Positions 8,297 to 13,419 of a stretch of 13,419 nt of DNA are shown one piece after another. Below the pieces are notes generated by a model. It was not told where the DNA came from, ran no database searches, and saw only the letters and a list, made by a program, of their open reading frames with translations. This DNA comes from CALAED01 sp937891035 (lineage in GTDB: Bacteria > Actinomycetota > Actinomycetes > Streptosporangiales > Streptosporangiaceae): contig DASQSZ010000120.1 of the NCBI GenBank assembly GCA_035642125.1, forward strand, positions 1-13,419. The letters are read 5' to 3'. Each line of letters starts with the position of its first letter. Position 1 is the stretch's first letter. A program made the position numbers and the translations under genes.

Positions 8297-8877
8297 CGGG
8301 TGCCGCCGGCGCCGACGTCTCCCGGCACGATCGCGCCCGGCACGCCGACCACGCCGGCGGCGGCCGCGGCGGCCGCGGCCGGGTAGGGCACGGGACGTAC
8401 CTTGGCCCCGACCACGTTCCCCGTCTGGGCGTCGACGAAGGCCGGTTGGCGTGGCTCGCGCATCCCCAGCGCCTTCGCCCGCTGCCCGAGCCGGGCCGGC
8501 GACTCCTCCTTGGCGATCTCTTCCTGCAGCGCCTGCCGCTGCTGGAGTAGCTGCTGGTTGCTGCGCTGCAGCTCGGTCAACGTGAAGGCGTCCTGCGCCA
8601 GCACGGTGTTGAGCAGCAGCAGGCTCACCAGCGCGCCGCCGAGCAGCCCGACCAACAGCACAACGAACGGCATGCGCGGGGGCGCCGCCGGCCGCGCGGG
8701 CCGCCCGGCCACACCGGCCGCCAGCTTGGGCGCGGCGGCCGGCTTGGCCGGCTTGGCCGGGCTGGCCGGGCTGGCCGGTTTGGTGGTCGTGGTGGAGTTG
8801 GCCGGCGTGGCGGTCGTGGCGCTACGGACCGGGCGATCGGGACGGCGCCGGCGCGGACGTGTGGTGGTCGTCGTCAT
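8293..8877 (-). CDS. ftsL: FtsL-like bitopic division protein (septum formation initiator type)
   Basis: This 194-residue protein has the architecture of FtsL/DivIC proteins, which bridge FtsW-FtsI and the rest of the divisome. A cytoplasmic Thr, Pro, Ala and Lys-rich tail (1-68) precedes one membrane helix (about 70-94). A Gln/Leu/Glu-rich coiled coil follows (about 96-126), then a short conserved-looking segment with LGQRAKALGM (130-139). The last 30 residues begin with an eight-Ala run and are Gly/Val rich, probably flexible. The ATG start overlaps the rsmH stop as ATGA, and a strong AGGAGG sits 6 nt upstream. Its place between rsmH and ftsI is exactly where ftsL sits in other dcw clusters. 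FtsL sequences are weakly conserved, so the name rests on topology and position. Confidence 0.82.
   Translation of the reverse strand: MTTTTTRPRRRRPDRPVRSATTATPANSTTTTKPASPASPAKPAKPAAAPKLAAGVAGRPARPAAPPRMPFVVLLVGLLGGALVSLLLLNTVLAQDAFTLTELQRSNQQLLQQRQALQEEIAKEESPARLGQRAKALGMREPRQPAFVDAQTGNVVGAKVRPVPYPAAAAAAAAGVVGVPGAIVPGDVGAGGTR
8741..8785. repeat. 9-bp tandem repeat in the ftsL-like gene
   Basis: Units GGCTTGGCC (twice), GGGCTGGCC (twice) and a degenerate fifth lie in tandem on the plus strand. On the coding strand they give alternating Pro-Ala-Lys and Pro-Ala-Ser in the cytoplasmic tail (about residues 33-47). The spacing keeps the reading frame. Confidence 0.85.
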
Positions 8878-9899
8878 GCTGAGCCTCCTGGTCGGCTCCC
8901 CCGGCGCGGCGGCCGCGTGGTGACCGACGCCGCCTCTTTGATCCGCTCGATGGCGCGCAGTCGGGCCGAAGCGGCCCGGGGGTTGGCGCTGGTCTCGCGG
9001 TTGGACGGGGTCTCCGCGCCCCGTGTGAGCAGCCGGAAGCGCGGCTGCAGCTCGGGCAGCGGCACGGGCAGGTCAAGTGGTGTCGTATCCGTCGTGTGCT
9101 CGGCGAAGACGCGCTTGGCGATGCGGTCTTCGAGCGAGTGGTAGGCGAGGACGATGACCCGGCCGCCCACGGCGAGGGCGTCGAGTGCGGCCGGCAGTGC
9201 CCGCCGCCAGCTGGTCAGCTCCCCGTTCACTTCGATGCGGAGGGCCTGGAAGGTGCGTTTGGCCGGGTTGCCCCCGGTCCGCCTGGTCGCCGCCGGGATC
9301 GCGGCGCGCACGAGGGCGACGAGCCGCTCTGTCGAGGTCAGCGGCTCGCGGGCGCGCTCCCGTACGATCGCGTCGGCGATACGGCGGGCGAAGCGCTCCT
9401 CCCCGTACTCCCGAAGGATCCGCGCCAGATCGTCGGCCGCGTAGCCGTTCACGATGTCGGCGGCGGTGCGTGACTGCGTGGTCGGGTCCATGCGCATGTC
9501 GAGCGGCGCGTCGTGGGCGTAGGCGAATCCGCGCTCGACCTCGTCCAGCTGCGGGGAGGAGACGCCGAGATCGAAGAGGATTCCCTGGACGTGCGGGCGG
9601 TCCAGCCGGGCGAGGATCCGCGGGATCTCGTCATACACGGCGTGCTCGAGTGTCACCCGAGCGCCGAAGGGAGCCAGCCGCCGGCCGGCCCGCTCCAGTG
9701 CCACCGGGTCGCGGTCGATGCCGATGAGCCGCAGCTCGCGATGGGCCTCGAGCAGCGCAACCGCGTGGCCGCCCAGGCCCAAGGTGGCATCGACATGGCA
9801 GGCGCCGGGGACGCGCAGCGAGGGTGCCAGCAGCTCCAGAACGCGGTCGAGCATGACCGGTTCGTGGCCGGCACGGCGCGTGGCGTCACCCGTGTTCAT
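8874..9899 (-). CDS. rsmH: 16S rRNA (cytosine(1402)-N(4))-methyltransferase
   Basis: RsmH (formerly MraW) methylates N4 of C1402 in the decoding centre of 16S rRNA, using S-adenosylmethionine. The 341-residue product from ATG 9897-9899 starts MNTGDATRRAGHEPVML, and HEPVML near the N-terminus is the normal family beginning. SAM-binding and catalytic motifs are DATLGLGGHA (37-46), IDRD (61-64), DLGVSSPQLD (110-119), PLDMRMD (132-138), AYHSLEDR (252-259) and NPRAASARLR (306-315). A GGGGGTG ribosome site lies directly upstream. The frame stays open upstream to 10148, but those extra codons lack family similarity and cover the leader RNA elements, so I reject the longer start. The last 20 residues are a basic tail. 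The stop overlaps the ftsL-like start by 4 bases. Confidence 0.97.
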   Translation of the reverse strand: MNTGDATRRAGHEPVMLDRVLELLAPSLRVPGACHVDATLGLGGHAVALLEAHRELRLIGIDRDPVALERAGRRLAPFGARVTLEHAVYDEIPRILARLDRPHVQGILFDLGVSSPQLDEVERGFAYAHDAPLDMRMDPTTQSRTAADIVNGYAADDLARILREYGEERFARRIADAIVRERAREPLTSTERLVALVRAAIPAATRRTGGNPAKRTFQALRIEVNGELTSWRRALPAALDALAVGGRVIVLAYHSLEDRIAKRVFAEHTTDTTPLDLPVPLPELQPRFRLLTRGAETPSNRETSANPRAASARLRAIERIKEAASVTTRPPRRGSRPGGSA

Positions 9900-9921
9900 G
9901 TCACCCCCATGTGCTGCCACC

Positions 9922-10039
9922 GTGTGGTCGCGTCCCTGCCCATGGGAGACGACCCCAAGCTCGCGGATGTGGCGCCGCCGACTCCGGAGAAACCGCGTCG
10001 CCGCTCGCCGGTGACGGCACACGGGTGCACCGACCACAC
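9922..10039 (-). repeat. 9-bp inverted repeat enclosing ~100 nt of the rsmH leader
   Basis: GTGTGGTCG at 9922-9930 is the exact reverse complement of CGACCACAC at 10031-10039. In the rsmH mRNA this could close a 100-nt domain that ends about 22 nt before the start codon. A 9-bp match in GC-rich DNA may also be chance, so the functional call is weak. Confidence 0.4.
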
Positions 10040-10102
10040 ATGAGGTCGAAGGCGACGGCGGCTCCGGGGAGGCGGCCTCGTCCGGCCAGGTCCCCATCCG
10101 CT

Positions 10103-10128
10103 GCCCAGGGGGAAGAGCCCTGCTTGGC
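10103..10128 (-). ncRNA. Second leader hairpin, UCUUCC loop
   Basis: On the transcribed strand CAGGG (10122-10118) pairs with CCCTG (10110-10106) across the loop CUCUUCC. GCC and GGC outside add three pairs beyond a 3-nt AAG bulge. The loop repeats the UCUUCC of the hairpin 9 nt upstream on the RNA, and the run continues into the stem as CUUCCCC. It may be a second copy or part of the same leader RNA. Confidence 0.5.
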
Positions 10129-10136
10129 ACAGGGTT

Positions 10137-10170
10137 GCCACCTGGCACCGGGGAAGATGCGCCAGCTGGC
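10137..10170 (-). ncRNA. Candidate mraW RNA motif hairpin in the rsmH leader
   Basis: The RNA can fold as GCCA, G, CUGGCGC, loop AUCUUCCCCG, GUGCCAG, G, UGGC. That is 11 pairs with one G-U and one G.G mismatch. From memory, the mraW RNA motif of Actinobacteria lies in the 5' leader of mraW (rsmH) operons, is a single imperfect hairpin, and has a conserved CUUCCCC in or near the terminal loop. Position, shape and loop all agree here. Its ligand or mechanism is not established to my knowledge; control of peptidoglycan gene expression has been suggested from gene context. I have not matched it against a covariance model. Confidence 0.65.
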
Positions 10171-10226
10171 GCGGAGAGCGGGTGGAGACCTCACCGAACG
10201 TGGGCCGCCGGCCGACGGGTCGAACG

Positions 10227-10658
10227 TCACAGAACTCCCGGCAACACCTCCTCGGAAAGCTCGGAGAACTGCTGCTCGCTCTGCTCGAGGTAGGTCTCCC
10301 AGGCCTGCGCGTCCCAGATCTCCAAGCGCGTGTTGGCTCCGATGACGACGCAGTCGCGGTCGAGACCGGCATAGGTGCGCAGTGCCGGTGGAATCGTGAT
10401 CCGCCCCTGCTTGTCAGGAAGCTCGTCGGACGCGCTGGCGAAGAAGACCCTGCTGTAGTCGCGAACGGCCTTGGCGGTGACCGGCGCGGCACGAAGCGCC
10501 TCGGTGATGCGCTGGAACTCTGCCAAGGGGAAGACGTACAGGCAGCGCTCCTGGCCCTTCGTGATCACCAATCCCCCCGACAGCTCCTCTCGGTATTTCG
10601 CCGGCAGGAACAGCCGTCCCTTGTCGTCCAGGCGCGGTGAGTGGGTGCCGAGGAACAT
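10227..10658 (-). CDS. mraZ: MraZ, transcriptional repressor of the dcw operon
   Basis: MraZ is an AbrB/SpoVT-like DNA-binding protein that forms ring oligomers and represses its own cluster in characterised bacteria. The 143-residue product starts MFLGTHSPRLDDKGRLFLP, the family N-terminus, and the second half-repeat carries DKQGRITIPP (about 86-95). The two DxKGR-type motifs mark the two AbrB folds. CVVIGANTRLEIWD (about 106-119) is also typical. The ATG at 10656-10658 has a near-ideal GGGAGGT ribosome site 7 nt upstream. A GTG three codons earlier would overlap that site, so I prefer ATG; the resulting length equals my recollection of the mycobacterial protein. It is the first gene of the cluster, 327 nt before rsmH, and its promoter region contains a GTGG box array it probably binds. 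Confidence 0.96.
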   Translation of the reverse strand: MFLGTHSPRLDDKGRLFLPAKYREELSGGLVITKGQERCLYVFPLAEFQRITEALRAAPVTAKAVRDYSRVFFASASDELPDKQGRITIPPALRTYAGLDRDCVVIGANTRLEIWDAQAWETYLEQSEQQFSELSEEVLPGVL

Positions 10659-10661
10659 CGG

Positions 10662-10670
10662 CCCCACCTC
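10662..10670 (-). promoter_or_regulatory. mraZ ribosome-binding site overlapping an extra GTGGGG box
   Basis: The transcribed strand reads GAGGTGGGG here, ending 3 bases before the mraZ ATG. GGAGGT is the Shine-Dalgarno sequence with 7-nt spacing. The overlapping GTGGGG (10667-10662) matches the upstream boxes but is out of register with them, so it may be coincidental. Confidence 0.6.
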
Positions 10671-10689
10671 CCCGTGCCGTGCGGGGTGC

Positions 10690-10734
10690 TACCACTATCC
10701 CCACGGCGCCCCACTGTACTCCACTATTCCCCAC
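10690..10734 (-). promoter_or_regulatory. MraZ operator: GTGG box array at 10-bp period
   Basis: On the minus strand GTGGGG (10734-10729), GTGGAG (10724-10719), GTGGGG (10714-10709) and GTGGGG (10704-10699) follow each other exactly every 10 bases, and GTGGTA (10695-10690) comes after 9. Known MraZ operators are short direct repeats (TGGGN in E. coli, a GTGG-containing core in mycoplasmas) at one-turn spacing in front of mraZ. The array covers the promoter spacer, the -10 hexamer and the expected start point, so binding should block transcription. Confidence 0.82.
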
Positions 10735-10740
10735 CGTCAA
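10713..10740 (-). promoter_or_regulatory. Predicted mraZ/dcw promoter
   Basis: TTGACG (10740-10735) and TACAGT (10718-10713) are separated by 16 bases, a good housekeeping sigma match. An AT-rich patch lies just upstream (10741-10753). The start point would be near 10705, giving a leader of about 47 nt to the mraZ ATG. The operator boxes overlap it. Confidence 0.65.
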
Positions 10741-10790
10741 CTATTCATATTTCGTCTTCGGCGAAGCCGGGGCGCGAAAACGCAGGTCAA

Positions 10791-10811
10791 GTGGTGTGGA
10801 GCGAAGTGGAG
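10791..10811 (+). promoter_or_regulatory. Second GTGG box cluster, plus orientation
   Basis: GTGGAG occurs at 10796-10801 and again at 10806-10811, a 10-base period. A GTGGTG at 10791-10796 abuts the first. The core and spacing equal those of the operator at mraZ, but on the opposite strand. It could be a further MraZ site serving either promoter. Confidence 0.5.
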
Positions 10812-10914
10812 CGGCGTTCGGTTCGGGCTCGGCGCCGCTACGTCGCGACAAGAAGAACAAAGGAAATAAACGGCCGTTCAGCGGGCATCCGTCCGAGGAC
10901 TCTGCCGCTTTGGG

Positions 10915-10948
10915 GTGGAGCCACGGTCGGGAGTGGAGCAAAGTGGTG
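10915..10948 (+). promoter_or_regulatory. Third GTGG box cluster, plus orientation
   Basis: GTGGAG (10933-10938) and GTGGTG (10943-10948) are 10 bases apart, the latter within AAAGTGG, close to the mycoplasma MraZ box as I remember it. Another GTGGAG lies at 10915-10920, out of phase. The cluster is about 205 bases from the moxR start. Confidence 0.5.
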
Positions 10949-10996
10949 GGGGATGACGATGACGTCACTCCGCCGTCCGGCGTCACCCACCCGCCG

Positions 10997-11020
10997 AACC
11001 GCTGACTTATCACTGCGGTT
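10997..11020. promoter_or_regulatory. Inverted repeat AACCGC-N12-GCGGTT
   Basis: AACCGC (10997-11002) and GCGGTT (11015-11020) are perfect inverted arms around an AT-richer centre that itself contains TGA and TCA as inner arms. It lies about 134 bases upstream of the moxR start, a reasonable place for an operator. No regulator family can be named from the sequence. Confidence 0.35.
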
Positions 11021-11075
11021 AGGCATGACAACGTACTGTCGGGAAACACACAGAATGGGTGGTATCCCGTCCGCA

Positions 11076-11099
11076 GGAGTCGCGCGCCACCGCGACTCC
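11076..11099 (+). other. Perfect 9-bp hairpin in the moxR leader
   Basis: GGAGTCGCG (11076-11084) pairs fully with CGCGACTCC (11091-11099) across the 6-nt loop CGCCAC. No U-tract follows, so it is not a standard intrinsic terminator. It lies 54 nt before the moxR start and could act in RNA (leader structure) or as a DNA palindrome. Confidence 0.55.
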
Positions 11100-11112
11100 C
11101 CCGAGCGTGGCG

Positions 11113-11134
11113 GGTGGCGCCAGAGGCGGCCACC
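11113..11134 (+). other. Second moxR leader hairpin with a competing fold
   Basis: GGTGGCGCC pairs with GGCGGCCACC (one bulged base) around the triloop AGA, ending 9 nt before the AGGAGG ribosome site. An alternative hairpin GCCAC-CGG-GTGGC (11129-11141) uses part of the same right arm and ends 2 nt before that site, so the two folds exclude each other. Confidence 0.4.
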
Positions 11135-11153
11135 GGGTGGCTGAGGAGGGTTA

Positions 11154-12137
<984 letters not shown>

Positions 12138-12181
12138 AATTCTTATATCCCTCATAGACGCCGTCGTAGATGCTGTCATAA
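12138..12181 (+). other. AT-rich spacer between moxR and the DUF58 gene
   Basis: These 44 bases are much richer in A and T than anything else in the window. TCATAGA occurs at 12132-12138 and 12152-12158 and TCATAAA at 12176-12182. AGAATTCT (12136-12143) is an 8-base palindrome. No Shine-Dalgarno sequence precedes the next start. A four-codon frame ATG CTG TCA TAA (12170-12181) ends directly against the DUF58 ATG in the same frame. Confidence 0.6.
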
Positions 12182-13419
12182 ATGCTCAGAACGCTCACGG
12201 CCCTCACCACCCGCGGCAGGTCGTTCGTCGCCGCCGGGGTGACGGCGATCGTCTGCTCGTTCGTGCTCGGCGAGCGCGATCTGTTGCGCGCGGGCGTGCT
12301 CGTGCTGGCGTTGCCGCTGCTGTCGGCGCTGGCGGTGTCGCGGACTCGGTACCGCCTCGCGTGCGCGCGACGGATCGATCCCTCCCGGCTGGCCGTGGGG
12401 CACGAGGCGCATGTCGACCTGCGGCTCGAAAACGTCTCCCGGCTGCCCGCCGGCCTGCTGCTCGTCTCCGACCGGGTGCCGTTCGCCCTCGGCGGCGGCA
12501 CCGGCGGCGCCCGCTTCGTGCTCGACCGGATCGAACCGCAGGGCGCGCGGGAGCTGAGCTACCGAGTGCGCTCGGAGGTGCGGGGCCGGTTCAAGGTCGG
12601 GCCGCTGGCGGTGCGGCTGGCCGACCCGTTCGGCCTGGTCGAGCTCTCCAGGTCGTTCAGCACGACGGACACGCTCACGGTCACCCCGCCGATCGTCCCG
12701 CTGCCGCCCGAGCGCTTCATGGGCGTGTGGACCGGCGGCGGCGACAGCAGGGCCCGCACGGTCGCCACCGCCGGCGAGGACGACGTGGCGCCGCGCGAGT
12801 ACCGCCACGGCGACGACCTGCGGCGCGTTCACTGGCGGTCGACCGCGCGGTACGGCGAGTTGATGGTGCGCCGCGAGGAGCAACAGTGGCAAAGCCGCGG
12901 GACGCTCTTCCTCGACACCCGGAGCAGCGTGCACGTCGGCGACGGCGCCGCGTCCTCGTTCGAGCAGGCGGTCTCCGCGGCGGCCTCAATCGGCGTCCAT
13001 CTCGGCCGGGCCGGGTTCGGGCTGCGGTTCCTCACCGACGTGGGCGAGGTGCTCGCGCCCTCCAGCGCCTTCCATGGAGCGTTGCTCGACACGCTGGCGG
13101 TCGTGCGCAAGTCGAGGAACTATTCGTTGCAGCCGGGGCTCGCCGGGCTGCGCGGCGCGGTCGGGTCGAGCGGCGAGGGCGACGGCCTCGTCATCGCGGT
13201 ATTGAGCCGGCTGAGCCAAGAAGAGGCACGCGCCATCTCGGCGATCCGGCACGGCACGGCGACCTGCGTCGCCGTCATCATCGACGTGATGGGTCCCGCC
13301 GGCGAGACGGCGGCGAGCGGAGGCGGCGGGGCGGCGGCGACGGCACAGGTGCTGCGTTCCGCGGGTTGGCGGGTGGTGAGGGTCGGCGCGGCGGCCGAGC
13401 TGACCACGGCATGGGCGTA
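12182..13419 (+). CDS. DUF58 domain membrane protein, C-terminus cut by window edge
   Basis: The reading frame runs 412 codons to the right edge without a stop. Two hydrophobic segments at about 14-30 and 34-53 anchor the protein. A beta-rich region follows (about 75-170), then the DUF58 signature: REYRHGDDLRRVHWR (205-219) and TARYGELMVRREE (221-233). LFLDTRSS (242-249) begins a von Willebrand A-like fold. The family is usually coexpressed with a MoxR ATPase and often followed by a transglutaminase-like membrane protein; the latter would lie beyond the edge. The molecular function is not firmly known. The ATG at 12182-12184 is the first possible start, because TAA directly precedes it in frame. 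It has no ribosome site, so translation may be coupled or initiated by a short leader frame. A Gly/Ala-rich loop lies at about 376-387. Confidence 0.92.
   Translation, partial: MLRTLTALTTRGRSFVAAGVTAIVCSFVLGERDLLRAGVLVLALPLLSALAVSRTRYRLACARRIDPSRLAVGHEAHVDLRLENVSRLPAGLLLVSDRVPFALGGGTGGARFVLDRIEPQGARELSYRVRSEVRGRFKVGPLAVRLADPFGLVELSRSFSTTDTLTVTPPIVPLPPERFMGVWTGGGDSRARTVATAGEDDVAPREYRHGDDLRRVHWRSTARYGELMVRREEQQWQSRGTLFLDTRSSVHVGDGAASSFEQAVSAAASIGVHLGRAGFGLRFLTDVGEVLAPSSAFHGALLDTLAVVRKSRNYSLQPGLAGLRGAVGSSGEGDGLVIAVLSRLSQEEARAISAIRHGTATCVAVIIDVMGPAGETAASGGGGAAATAQVLRSAGWRVVRVGAAAELTTAWA

Larger units (their letters stand above)
9900..10226 (-). other. 327-nt leader between mraZ and rsmH
   Basis: This is the only long non-coding stretch inside the operon. 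It holds two UCUUCC-loop hairpins in its 5' half, a 9-bp long-range inverted repeat in its 3' half, and the rsmH ribosome site at its end. The rsmH frame is open through most of it, but no conserved protein is recognisable there. I see no convincing sigma70-type promoter or U-tract terminator. Confidence 0.8.
10659..11153. other. Divergent regulatory region between mraZ and moxR
   Basis: This 495-nt region has no supported gene. From mraZ toward moxR it contains the mraZ ribosome site, a promoter with overlapping GTGG boxes, a small AT-rich patch (10739-10753), a plus-oriented box pair, an A-rich tract (10847-10870), a second plus-oriented box group, the palindrome TGACGTCA (10960-10967), an inverted repeat, two hairpins and the moxR ribosome site. 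Short open frames cross it on both strands, but none has recognisable protein sequence. Confidence 0.8.

Noticed and set aside
6983..8386. 467-codon open frame on the plus strand opposite ftsI
   Set aside because: Antisense to an intact FtsI; no domain, no ribosome site, composition typical of a shadow frame.
9900..10148. N-terminal extension of rsmH by 83 codons
   Set aside because: The extension has no family similarity, covers the second UCUUCC hairpin and the long inverted repeat, and a proper ribosome site precedes the ATG at 9899.
10756..10766. Small palindrome CTTCGGCGAAG as a terminator
   Set aside because: Five-base arms with a single central base cannot form a stable hairpin loop, and no U-tract follows.
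11076..11099. Moxr leader hairpin as an intrinsic terminator
   Set aside because: The stem is strong, but it is followed by C-rich sequence rather than a T-tract.
10641..11144. Plus-strand 167-codon frame across the mraZ-moxR region
   Set aside because: It crosses the operator array and hairpins, has no ribosome site or recognisable protein sequence, and ends just before the moxR start.
12176..12934. Minus-strand 252-codon frame opposite the DUF58 gene
   Set aside because: Antisense to a frame with the full DUF58 signature; composition typical of a shadow frame.

Overview
The window is a very GC-rich actinobacterial chromosome segment. It carries the left part of the division and cell wall (dcw) cluster plus a divergent MoxR/DUF58 pair. 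Support for the phylum comes from GTG starts, ATGA/GTGA gene overlaps, a DNPR motif in MurE (meso-diaminopimelate type), an FtsI with a long disordered basic N-terminus, and a candidate mraW-type leader RNA. A filamentous actinomycete (Streptosporangiales-like or a relative) is my guess. The sequence alone does not fix the genus.

Layout. Positions 1-10658 are on the minus strand and, in transcription order, read mraZ, a 327-nt leader, rsmH, an ftsL-like gene, ftsI, murE, murF, mraY, murD and the first 180 codons of ftsW. This is the classical dcw order with no missing or inserted gene. Four junctions are 4-base start/stop overlaps (rsmH/ftsL, ftsL/ftsI, murE/murF, murF/mraY), which implies translational coupling. 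The others are gaps of 23-47 nt. The products cover the cytoplasmic UDP-MurNAc-pentapeptide steps (MurD, MurE, MurF), transfer to the lipid carrier (MraY), septal polymerisation and cross-linking (FtsW, FtsI), a divisome bitopic protein (FtsL-like), a 16S rRNA methyltransferase (RsmH) and the cluster repressor (MraZ).

Positions 10659-11153 form a divergent regulatory region. Next to mraZ there is a promoter overlapped by a 10-bp-period array of GTGG boxes, the expected MraZ operator. Two more box clusters in the opposite orientation lie further toward moxR, followed by an inverted repeat and two strong hairpins in the moxR leader. On the plus strand, 11154-12137 encodes a MoxR AAA+ ATPase. 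From 12182 to the window end there is a DUF58 protein cut by the edge, preceded by an AT-rich spacer with no Shine-Dalgarno sequence.

The gene content is conventional. The parts that deserve attention are non-coding: the tandem UCUUCC-loop hairpins between mraZ and rsmH, the GTGG box clusters on both sides of the divergent region, and the structured moxR leader. Several proteins also carry lineage-type low-complexity insertions encoded by 9- or 12-bp DNA repeats.
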